A stretch of 64,000 nt of DNA, taken from assembly GCF_001975825.1 (NCBI RefSeq), contig NZ_MTKN01000024.1, positions 46,127 through 110,126 on the forward strand, given 5' to 3'. A model generated the notes under the pieces. It saw only the letters and a list, made by a program, of their open reading frames with translations, did no database searches and was not told where the DNA came from. The position numbers were made by a program, and so were the translations under genes. Each line of letters begins with the position of its first letter. Within the stretch, counting starts at the first letter, position 1. Below, piece by piece: positions 1-6,812 of the stretch. Source of the stretch: [Flexibacter] sp. ATCC 35208 (GTDB lineage Bacteria; Bacteroidota; Bacteroidia; Chitinophagales; Chitinophagaceae).

Positions 1-2
1 CA

Positions 3-938
3 GTTTACCACCTTGCCTGGATGTTATCCGAGTTAGGTGTAAAAACCATAGCCATTGATTTAGATCCTCAATCTAACTTAACTTCTATGTTTCTAACGGA
101 AAGTCGGCTACAGGAAGTATATGAGAGTAATGCATTATCAACAATATTGGATGCCATTACGCCGATTGTAAATGGTGATCCCGCAGTACCTGCTCATATA
201 GAACCAATTAATGATAATCTTGGGGTAATCCTGGGAAATCTAGCGCTGTCTACATTTGAAGACACTTTAAGTGATGCGTGGTTGAAATGCTTAAATCAAG
301 AAAATTATTCCTTTAAAATTACCAGTATCTTCAAAACAATTATTGAGGAAGCGACTCAACGATTCGGAGCAGAAGTAGCTTTAATTGACGTCGGTCCAAA
401 TCTCGGGGCTATCAACAGAGCAATAACAATTAGTTCAGATTATATCATTATGCCTGTTGCTTCAGATTTATTTTCTCTTCAAGGCATAAAAAATCTTGGT
501 AAAACGTTAGGTATCTGGAAAGGTCAATGGAATCTAAGAAAAGCTCATCGGCCATCAAATCTTAGTTTCAGAATTCCTGAGAATGACGCAGTTCCTGCTG
601 GGTATATTATTATGCAGTATTCAGCGAAAGAAAACCGTCCTGTAAAATCATACTTAAAATGGGGGAATAGAATCCCTAATGTATATAGAGAATTTGTTCT
701 GGGTTTATCAAGTGAATACGGCCCTACAATTGAAGGAGACACAAACTGCATTGCACTTTTAAAACATTATCGGAGCTTGGCACCAATGTCTATGGAAGCT
801 CATAAACCAATTTTCTTATTACGACCTGCAGACGGAGCTATAGGTGCACACTTGTATGCTGTGCAAAAGTGTTATGAAGAATTTAAAGACTTAACTATAA
901 AAATTCTCGAAAGGTGCCCTGACGTAGCAAATAACTGA
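3..938 (+). CDS. ParA/MinD-family ATPase, 5' end cut by window edge
   Basis: The frame is open from base 3, so the gene starts before the window and its Walker A lysine loop is not visible. What remains begins like the helix after Walker A (residues VYHLAWMLSELG), then shows the deviant Walker A' strand 'IAIDLDPQSNL' typical of ParA, and the Walker B-like 'VALIDVGPNLGAINRA'. The middle (IIMPVASDLFSLQGIKNLG) matches the ParA segregation-ATPase fold. These proteins bind ATP and usually position plasmids, chromosomes or protein complexes; no ParB or centromere-like site is visible here, so the cargo is unknown. About 311 residues remain. The family call is firm, the role is not. It stands alone, with 114 bp to the next gene. 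Confidence 0.85.
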   Translation, partial: VYHLAWMLSELGVKTIAIDLDPQSNLTSMFLTESRLQEVYESNALSTILDAITPIVNGDPAVPAHIEPINDNLGVILGNLALSTFEDTLSDAWLKCLNQENYSFKITSIFKTIIEEATQRFGAEVALIDVGPNLGAINRAITISSDYIIMPVASDLFSLQGIKNLGKTLGIWKGQWNLRKAHRPSNLSFRIPENDAVPAGYIIMQYSAKENRPVKSYLKWGNRIPNVYREFVLGLSSEYGPTIEGDTNCIALLKHYRSLAPMSMEAHKPIFLLRPADGAIGAHLYAVQKCYEEFKDLTIKILERCPDVANN

Positions 939-1052
939 CGTGTATTTATATACAAAAAAACAATAGTCATTCCTTTGGAATTTCAATCTTCAAAATTATT
1001 GCCAGACTAAAAACTAACTTCTTTAGCAATTTATTATTTACTTTGCAGCTTC

Positions 1053-1865
1053 ATGTCACTTTACATCACATCACTTAATTCCGGTAGCAATGGTAATTGC
1101 TATTACATAGGCAACGACCATGAAGCGATCATGGTAGACGCCGGGCTCTCCTGCAGAGAAACCGAGCGCCGCATGCACCGCCTGGGATTGAGTATGACGA
1201 AGGTAAAGGCGCTCTTTATCTCGCACGAGCACACGGATCATATAAAAGGGATCACTATTCTTTCTAAAAAGTACAACCTCCCTGTTTATATCACCCCTGC
1301 TACCCAACGTAGCGGCAATCTCCTCTTACAGGAACAGCAGGCTATCTCTTTTCTCCCTTACATGCCGGTTCAGATCGGCGAACTGAGCATCACGGCTTTT
1401 CCAAAATTCCATGATGCGGTAGAGCCACATTCTTTTATAATATCTGGTAATGCTATTAATATAGGCGTCTTCACAGACATTGGTACCCCCTGCGAGCATT
1501 TAATTAAACATTTCCAGATTTGCCATGCGGCGTTTTTGGAGGCGAATTATGATGAGGTGATGTTGGAGAATGGGCAGTATCCTTATCATTTAAAGAAGAG
1601 GATACGGGGTGGGCATGGGCATTTGTCCAATAAGCAGGCGTTAGAGCTATTTAAAAAGCATAGGCCACCGTTTATGACGCATTTGTTTCTTTCTCACTTA
1701 TCGAAGGATAATAATGATCCGGATGTGGTATTGGAGTTATTTCAGCAGCATGCCGGGGATACGCATATCGCGGTAGCTTCAAGGTATCAGGAGACGCCGG
1801 TATATAATATATCAGATAATGGGAAGATGGCGCCGGTTAGGTATACGCAGATGAGTATGTTTTAG
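1053..1865 (+). CDS. MBL-fold metallo-hydrolase (YycJ/WalJ-like)
   Basis: A 270-residue single-domain metallo-beta-lactamase-fold hydrolase. The start 'SLNSGSNGNCYYI' and the metal-binding signature 'SHEHTDHIKG' (HxHxDH, residues about 56-61) are typical of the YycJ/WalJ/VicX group, which binds two metal ions and is thought to be a nuclease-type hydrolase in the cytoplasm. Further His ligands lie in 'FPKFHDAVEPHSF' and 'RGGHGHLSNKQA'. Length agrees with the family. The ATG lies 8 bp after a TTACTTTG stretch that resembles a Bacteroidota -7 box (7 of 8), so the transcript may be nearly leaderless, or the box may be chance. No operon partner is visible. The fold is certain; the substrate is inferred only from family. 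Confidence 0.87.
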   Translation: MSLYITSLNSGSNGNCYYIGNDHEAIMVDAGLSCRETERRMHRLGLSMTKVKALFISHEHTDHIKGITILSKKYNLPVYITPATQRSGNLLLQEQQAISFLPYMPVQIGELSITAFPKFHDAVEPHSFIISGNAINIGVFTDIGTPCEHLIKHFQICHAAFLEANYDEVMLENGQYPYHLKKRIRGGHGHLSNKQALELFKKHRPPFMTHLFLSHLSKDNNDPDVVLELFQQHAGDTHIAVASRYQETPVYNISDNGKMAPVRYTQMSMF

Positions 1866-2206
1866 TGATAGGGTATCAGTATTTAAAAAGGTAACCCAAT
1901 AGTAAGTCCTTGCTGCTGCCACAGCCCCCTGTCTGCCTCTCTCCAATTATTACCTCCCAAGGGCGCCAGCCCAATAATAAGCTCTTCCTTGCTGCCGCAG
2001 GCCAATTTCCCACCTATCATTCGCATTTCTCCTTCAAAAAAATCCCCCTATTCCACTTTCAGCATGCTCCTGTCCTCCCCACAGCAGCCCCTTCCCTCCC
2101 AAAATCCCCCATTCTCCTGACTACAAATACTTTCCTTCCTGACTCTCATCAGCATTTAACAACCCATCTGCTGGTAATTTTGAGGCATCAAAGTCAATGA
2201 AACGAT
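1866..2206. other. Intergenic region with a degenerate direct repeat and a -7 box
   Basis: 341 bp without a convincing gene. The plus strand is pyrimidine-rich. A degenerate direct repeat is visible: 1895-1920 and 1970-1998 share the pattern CCCAATA.TAAG followed by TCCTTGCTGC. A perfect TAATTTTG (2175-2182) sits 25 bp before the next ATG and fits the Bacteroidota -7 consensus TAnnTTTG; I could not find a clear -33 element. Confidence 0.4.
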
Positions 2207-3496
2207 ATGTTTAAGTATATCCCGGCATCAGAAGCTGTAAAGTGTGTGACTTCAGGTAACCGTGTTTTTATCCATGGATCCGCCGCAACGCCAATGCACC
2301 TTTTAAAAGCCCTTCAAGATAGGCACGCAGAATTGGAGAATGTTGAATTAACAAGCATCACAACCTTAGGTAAGGTAGACTTCGACAATCCTGCATACAG
2401 AAAAAGCTTTTTTGTTAATTGCCTTTTCACATCCGCTGCCAACCGTAAGGTAGTGAATAGTGAGGATGGTGACTACGTTCCTATTTTCCTGAGTCAGATA
2501 CCTCAGCTGTTCAAAAAGAACATTCTGCCTCCGGATGTTGCATTTATTTCAGTATCACCTCCGGATCAACACGGCTATTGCTCACTGGGTACCTCAGTAG
2601 ACATCGCCCGCGCTGCAACGGAAGTAGCAAAATATATCGTGGCACAGGTAAATCCTAAAATGCCACGCACTCACGGTGAAGGTTTCATCCACGTATCACG
2701 CTTCCACGCTGCCGTATGGCACGAAGAAGATCTACCAGTACTGGACTACTCTTCAGATGCTACCCCAGTCACCGCTCAGATTGGCCGCAATATCGCTACC
2801 CTGGTAGAAGACGGCGCCACCCTGCAGTTAGGTATCGGCAGCATCCCTGATTATGTGTTAAAGAACCTGACCAACCATAAGAACCTGGGCTTGCACACAG
2901 AAATGATGTCCGACGGCGTCATTCCATTGATCGAAAGTGGTGTAATCAACAATAGCCTGAAGAAAGTGAACGTAGGCAGAAATGTCACAGCTTTCATGGC
3001 AGGTACCCGCAAACTGTATGATTTTGTAAACGATAACCCAACCGTAAGGGTACTGGCTATCGACTATGTAAATGATACAGCTGTGATCCGTCAGAATCCA
3101 AAAGCTACCGCTATCAACAGCGCCATCGAAGTAGACCTCACTGGTCAGGTGTGTGCAGATAGTATCGGTACTTACCAATACTCCGGTATCGGTGGGCAGA
3201 TGGACTTTATGAGAGGTGCTTCATTGTCAGATGGTGGTAAGCCAATCATTGCGCTGCCATCCGTGACAAACAAAGGTATCTCCCGCATCACTCCTTACCT
3301 GAAACAAGGTGCTGGTGTGGTGACTACAAGAGGACATATACATTGGGTGGTGACTGAATATGGTATTACGAACCTGTTCGGTAAAGGCCTGAAACAAAGA
3401 GGTAAAGCGCTGATCGAAATTGCACACCCTGATCATAGGGAAGCATTAGAGAGAGCTTTCTTCGAAAGATATGCTAAAAAATCAGCGGTAATATAA
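2207..3496 (+). CDS. Acetyl-CoA hydrolase/transferase family protein
   Basis: A 429-residue protein of the acetyl-CoA hydrolase/4-hydroxybutyrate CoA-transferase family (cytoplasmic, moves CoA between carboxylates or hydrolyses acyl-CoA). Support comes from the N-terminal half 'ISVSPPDQHGYCSLGTS' and the C-terminal half 'LQLGIGSIPDYVL', 'GLHTEMMSDG', 'GIGGQMDFMRGA' and 'VVTEYGITNLFGK'. E232 in 'HTEMMSDG' corresponds to the catalytic glutamate that forms the CoA thioester intermediate in this family. Length matches the usual 430. It stands alone behind a TAATTTTG box and is followed by a strong hairpin terminator, so it looks monocistronic. Donor and acceptor acids cannot be read from sequence; acetate/succinate exchange is one possibility. 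Confidence 0.9.
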   Translation: MFKYIPASEAVKCVTSGNRVFIHGSAATPMHLLKALQDRHAELENVELTSITTLGKVDFDNPAYRKSFFVNCLFTSAANRKVVNSEDGDYVPIFLSQIPQLFKKNILPPDVAFISVSPPDQHGYCSLGTSVDIARAATEVAKYIVAQVNPKMPRTHGEGFIHVSRFHAAVWHEEDLPVLDYSSDATPVTAQIGRNIATLVEDGATLQLGIGSIPDYVLKNLTNHKNLGLHTEMMSDGVIPLIESGVINNSLKKVNVGRNVTAFMAGTRKLYDFVNDNPTVRVLAIDYVNDTAVIRQNPKATAINSAIEVDLTGQVCADSIGTYQYSGIGGQMDFMRGASLSDGGKPIIALPSVTNKGISRITPYLKQGAGVVTTRGHIHWVVTEYGITNLFGKGLKQRGKALIEIAHPDHREALERAFFERYAKKSAVI

Positions 3497-3520
3497 GATA
3501 TTAAAGATAACACTGGTTAC

Positions 3521-3602
3521 AAGGAAGGTCCATTGTGCGCGATTTGCAACGGGCATTCTGACATCCCGGAATGCCCTTCTTCTGACCTTCCTTTCTTTTT
3601 TA
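3521..3602 (+). terminator. Long two-stage hairpin terminator
   Basis: An outer perfect stem AAGGAAGGTC (3521-3530) with GACCTTCCTT (3584-3593) encloses an inner perfect stem GGGCATTC (3551-3558) with GAATGCCC (3569-3576). A T-rich run follows (3591-3602). It lies 24 bp after the CoA-transferase stop codon and fits a rho-independent terminator. Confidence 0.75.
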
Positions 3603-3649
3603 TTTTGCTGGTAAGTTTTTATTTTGGTTGCTTTCATTCAAATAATAGC

Positions 3650-3845
3650 AGAACCTGGCTGTGAGGCAAGGTTTTGCTTTTTTGATTTATAAAGTTACGC
3701 TGGCTTTATTTCATAAAAAAGACCGGGATTATTTTATAAGAAGGAACCTGACCTTTTATAATAATGAGCTAACCTTATTTTATAAGGACCTGTTATCAAA
3801 AGGACCTGGCTTTATTGAAAATACATACTCAATAGGCTCTGCCTT
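3650..3845. repeat. Degenerate short direct repeats in a gene-free stretch
   Basis: The 3' part of the 390-bp gap between the CoA-transferase and the HxlR gene is AT-rich and contains imperfect copies of TTATTTTATAAG followed by GGA(A)CCTG (near 3732 and 3775, about 43 bp apart), and of CTGGCTTTATT (near 3702 and 3805). A 63-codon frame crosses it, but it starts at GTG, its sequence is built from these repeats and it looks like no known protein, so I do not call a gene. Confidence 0.4.
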
Positions 3846-3886
3846 CAATTAGTTTATTTTCCCAATTTCCGCCGCTGGCAACCTTC

Positions 3887-4255
3887 TTACACAATCACCT
3901 GCTGCATGATCCGCTTCCTATGCTGCACTCCCCACTTCGCCATTTCCGAAATAATGCTCTGCAATGTTCCACCATAGTCAGTCAGCTCATACTCCACCGT
4001 TACCGGCTTTGTATCATGCACGGTCCGCTTTACCAGCTCATTCATTTCCAACTCTCTTAACTCTTTTGACAGCATCTTGGACCCTATTCCTTCCACTTCT
4101 CTTTGCAATTCCATAAATCGTCGCTTTCCAAAACTCAGCGAACCAATGATGGAAATCTTCCATTTCCCATTCAACACATCCAGGGTATCATGTATGGCCC
4201 GTAAATGTCCCTGACATTCTTCAGACCTTTCCTGCGAATGAATTTTCTTACTCAT
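3887..4255 (-). CDS. HxlR-family winged-helix transcriptional regulator
   Basis: 122 residues, the standard size. The pattern 'LDVLNGKWKISIIGSLSFGKRRFMEL' followed by 'GIGSKMLSKELRELEMNELVKR' and 'VEYELTDYGGTLQSII' is diagnostic of HxlR winged-helix regulators: recognition helix around residues 55-75, then the beta wing. Members often sense electrophiles or reactive oxygen through a cysteine near the N-terminus; one Cys (C14, 'SEECQGH') is present here. Such genes usually sit divergent from an oxidoreductase they control, but the 5' side here faces the 3' end of a convergent-facing TlpA gene, so no target can be assigned. The start is the first ATG with a full family N-terminus. Confidence 0.92.
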   Translation of the reverse strand: MSKKIHSQERSEECQGHLRAIHDTLDVLNGKWKISIIGSLSFGKRRFMELQREVEGIGSKMLSKELRELEMNELVKRTVHDTKPVTVEYELTDYGGTLQSIISEMAKWGVQHRKRIMQQVIV

Positions 4256-4374
4256 AACAGCTTTACTGTACCGTCAAAAGTACAGGATGTAGGAGTAATT
4301 TCAAAAAAACCACCCTGGGGGCGTGTTTCCGACAGCTTTTTCCCTAATTCCTGCCTTCAGGTACCCACCGTGCC

Positions 4375-4468
4375 CTAACGCAGCACCTCCATCTACCTCT
4401 CCTCCAACGGCTGTTTTCAGATACTGTACAATGATAATTTTCCTTCACAATCTATCAAAAACTCCTCC
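4375..4468 (-). repeat. Decayed tandem copy of the 3' end of the TlpA gene
   Basis: Directly downstream of the TlpA stop (CTA on the plus strand, 4469-4471) the sequence repeats with a 94-bp offset: CCCTAACGCAG then ACCTCC..TC..AC.TCTC.TC.AACG and later TTCAGATAC and ATC.ATCAAAAA. On the minus strand the copy still reads LEER-stop-MEVLR-stop beside the gene's own LEEKLTEVLR-stop after one single-base shift. A shorter third echo (TTCAGGTAC) lies near 4356. Confidence 0.7.
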
Positions 4469-5560
4469 CTAACGCAGGACCTCCGTCAACTTCTCTTCTA
4501 ACGCCTCCCCTCTCAGATACCTTGCAACAATAACCCCTTTAGGATCGATCAAAAAGTTACAAGGAATCGCCTTAATCCCATACTCCTGCGCCAATTTCCC
4601 CTGAAACCCCTGTAAATCAGACACCTGCACCCACGGCATTCTATCCTCCGCAATCGCCTGTTGCCAACTCTCTTTCTTTTCATCCAGCGATACCCCTAAA
4701 ACTGTAAAATTCTTATGCTTAAACTGATTATACGCTTTCAACAAATTTGGATTCTCCGCCCTGCAAGGCTTACACCAACTCGCCCAGAAATCTATCAATA
4801 CATACTTCCCCTTCAGATCCGCCAATCTTACCGTATCCCCATTCACATCGGTCTGTTTAAAATCCATCAATGTCTGTCCGACCGCACTCTTTTTCAAAAC
4901 TGCAATTCTTTCCTGCAGAGCCTTTCCGGGAGTCGTGCTTACCATGGCCGGAGATAATTTCCGGAAAAGGCTATCCAGCAAGGTCGGATCTCCCACCAGC
5001 GCCATATCACTCAGCAGCGATACGCTCACCACACTTCCTGGATGGGTAGCGATGAATTGATTCGTTCTTTCATCTTTCACTTCATCCAAAGAATCAAACT
5101 TCGTCCTGATCAACTCCTTCAAACTATCATTGTCCTTCGCCTTTACCCACTGATCAGTTAATGCCTGTCCTTCTTTTTTAATATCCGCCAGGGACCTTTG
5201 ATATTCATCAAAGTCCGCTTGTGGCGCAGAACCTGTAATCCGTAACTGATCGAGTGAATCAATATGGCCATGAATCTCCACGGCCGAATTATCCATATAC
5301 AATGGAATGGTTTTGTCGCCTATCCGCAACATCAGCCGCTGTACTTCCTGGATATCTCCTGACCAGCTGAATGCACCGTCTTTTACAGGTATCGGTTCTG
5401 TGTTATAAGTGTCACCCGCAGGGATGTTCAGGAAAATAGCGGGATCATACAATCCATCGATGGTACCAGTGATGCTGGCATGTGGGGTATCCTGCTTACA
5501 ACCAGGTGCGAAAAGCAAGCCTGCGGCGAGGATAGCGAGGGGTAAATAACGCGTTGGCAT
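4469..5560 (-). CDS. TlpA/ResA-like thioredoxin lipoprotein with DUF4369 domain
   Basis: 363 residues. A lipoprotein signal ends at 'LLFAPGC' (C21). A DUF4369-like beta domain follows (about 25-120), then a helical linker, then a thioredoxin/AhpC-TSA domain from about 225. The redox site is 'FWASWCKPCRAENPN' (CKPC), followed by 'GVSLDEKKESWQQAI' and the cis-Pro segment 'GIKAIPCNFLIDPKG'. Such proteins are anchored in the periplasm and reduce disulfides, for example in cytochrome c maturation or stress defence. The same architecture recurs at 24116-25216, but this copy is not linked to a SusCD pair. It is alone on the minus strand. Its 3' end has been duplicated downstream. Confidence 0.9.
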   Translation of the reverse strand: MPTRYLPLAILAAGLLFAPGCKQDTPHASITGTIDGLYDPAIFLNIPAGDTYNTEPIPVKDGAFSWSGDIQEVQRLMLRIGDKTIPLYMDNSAVEIHGHIDSLDQLRITGSAPQADFDEYQRSLADIKKEGQALTDQWVKAKDNDSLKELIRTKFDSLDEVKDERTNQFIATHPGSVVSVSLLSDMALVGDPTLLDSLFRKLSPAMVSTTPGKALQERIAVLKKSAVGQTLMDFKQTDVNGDTVRLADLKGKYVLIDFWASWCKPCRAENPNLLKAYNQFKHKNFTVLGVSLDEKKESWQQAIAEDRMPWVQVSDLQGFQGKLAQEYGIKAIPCNFLIDPKGVIVARYLRGEALEEKLTEVLR

Positions 5561-5607
5561 AATGGGGTTTTAAAGGGATGTTGGGTTAAACTATTGGGTA
5601 AATGTAA

Positions 5608-5710
5608 ATCTTTAGAGTTAAATGCCAAACTGTAACTTTATATGCTAAAATATTCCTTTAATGTTGTTACTTGAATGCTAAAGGATCTTTAAGGTTAAAT
5701 GCCAAACTAT
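5608..5710 (-). repeat. Direct repeat touching the stop codon of the 5707 gene fragment
   Basis: ATCTTTA.(A/G)GTTAAATGCCAAACT.T occurs at 5608-5633 and 5685-5710, offset 77 bp. The right copy runs into the TAG stop of the gene fragment that ends at 5707. Between them TATGCTAAA/AATGCTAAA and TTCCTTTA/GATCTTTA echo each other as well. The region lies between the TlpA start and the 5707 stop. Confidence 0.55.
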
Positions 5711-5990
5711 CCTTCCAATTCCTCTATCATCTCATTATCAACTTCCAATTGCAAATAAGTAATATTAATATTCAAAATCTCCTTCGCCGGTATCACGATC
5801 ACATCCGCTGGTAAATCAATCGGAATCCCAGGCTCATTCGAATAAGCAGTCGTCTTCCCACCCTCTCCCAAAGGCTGCTCTGTCAGCGCCTGTTTCCTCA
5901 AATCCCTGCGGGTCACCTGCGTTAAGACAATGTAATTCAGCTCTGTCGACTTAGTCTGAAAGTAATAATTTTCCAGGTAACCTGAATACC
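5707..5990 (-). pseudogene. C-terminal fragment of an unrecognised protein, 5' end missing
   Basis: On the minus strand an open frame runs from just after a TGA near 5991 to the TAG at 5707. It has no ATG; a GTG at 5914-5916 would give 69 residues. The frame upstream of that GTG (YSGYLENYYFQTKST, then ELNYIVLTQ) reads like protein rather than spacer, so I think this is the tail of a longer gene. The visible part has 'GIPIDLPADVIVIPAKEIL' and an acidic end 'DNEMIEELEG'. I do not recognise the family. Its broken 5' edge meets the broken 5' edge of the plus-strand fragment at 5955-6149. A functional 69-residue protein starting at GTG cannot be excluded. Confidence 0.45.
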
Positions 5991-6149
5991 ATCATCATTG
6001 ACGGTCAGGTAGCAGGTACATGGAAACGGGAAATAAAAAAAGATGAGGTAAAAGTTAGCTTACAGCCATTTGAAAAGTTAACCACCGCGCAGGAAACAAA
6101 ATTAAAAAAAGCAGAAAAAGAATATATCAGTTTCACAAGTTCGAAATAG
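5955..6149 (+). pseudogene. C-terminal remnant of a winged-helix DNA-binding (HTH_42/AlkX-like) protein
   Basis: A plus-strand frame without a start codon reads 'NLNTIIIDGQVAGTWKRE' at its beginning, then 'VKVSLQPFEKLTTAQETKL', and ends with TAG at 6147-6149. The 'xxxDGxVxGTWKR' strand pair followed by a short amphipathic tail is the ending of the 'winged helix DNA-binding domain-containing protein' family (PF06224), whose members are about 350 residues long. Everything N-terminal is missing; in-frame TAG at 5952-5954 closes the fragment. It is therefore a 3' remnant, probably left by a deletion whose junction lies near 5980. The family assignment rests on a short motif, hence moderate confidence. 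Confidence 0.5.
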
Positions 6150-6193
6150 AAAAAAGAATACTAACAGAATGAGCTCACGAAAAAGGGATTGGT

Positions 6194-6775
6194 TTAGAAT
6201 AACTCTTCCTCCTCCATATCCTCCAAAAAACTCCACGCCTTGTCCTCACTCTTATACAAAAACAAATAATCCCTCAACCGCTTTTCTATCCCCATCCCCT
6301 GTATCTTATACAACTCTATCTTCAAATTACTAATCCCCTCTTCATCATCCGCCGCCGTCATAAACACCAGATCATAACTCGGAAACGCCACCACCAGGTC
6401 CTTCCCAAAATGCGCCGCCACTTTCTCCCATATTGGCGCTACTAATATAGCCGTTGCACAATGATCCGGCTCCCCTTCCAATTCATAACAACCAAAAATA
6501 GTCTGCACTATTTTAAACTCAAAATCTCTTATGAAATTATTTGTAGCCAACGCCATTATTTCCTCCGCTGTCATTTCATCGCCCAAATGACATTTGCTGA
6601 TAAACGTGAATTTATCTCCTCTATCAATCACATATCCCAAAGCAAGGTCCTTCAGCCATAACCGGTGAATAGGAAAATCTGCCTCATCCTCCAACACCAA
6701 CTTTAATTCATCTATCAAAAAAACTCTCGGGTAAATTTTATCCTTATACGCCTTTAAATCTGCCTGCATTGCCAT
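6194..6775 (-). CDS. Hypothetical protein, possibly DUF1444/YtpQ-like
   Basis: 193 residues, soluble, acidic C-terminus ('EDMEEEELF'). Two segments recall the DUF1444/YtpQ group: 'EEIMALATNNFIRDF' in the middle and 'LVVAFPSYDLVFMTAADD' (about 125-142), where YtpQ proteins have a conserved pattern around a P-S/x-D. I cannot confirm the family by eye. The start at ATG 6773-6775 precedes a second in-frame ATG two codons later. It follows the 741-residue duplicated-module gene on the same strand with a 37-bp gap, so the two are probably co-transcribed and may act together. No known function. Confidence 0.6.
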   Translation of the reverse strand: MAMQADLKAYKDKIYPRVFLIDELKLVLEDEADFPIHRLWLKDLALGYVIDRGDKFTFISKCHLGDEMTAEEIMALATNNFIRDFEFKIVQTIFGCYELEGEPDHCATAILVAPIWEKVAAHFGKDLVVAFPSYDLVFMTAADDEEGISNLKIELYKIQGMGIEKRLRDYLFLYKSEDKAWSFLEDMEEEELF

Positions 6776-6812
6776 ATCGATCGATTTGATTTTATCTGAA
6801 TGTAATTCAATT

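Noticed and set aside
21..938. Plasmid or integrated element suggested by ParA
   Set aside because: No ParB, replication gene, integrase or att site in the window; solitary ParA-like ATPases are common on chromosomes.
1910..2200. 96-codon proline/histidine-rich frame
   Set aside because: Low-complexity product of a pyrimidine-rich spacer that contains a direct repeat; no homology-like pattern.
3661..3852. 63-codon frame with GTG start
   Set aside because: Built from short AT-rich repeats, no recognisable protein character.
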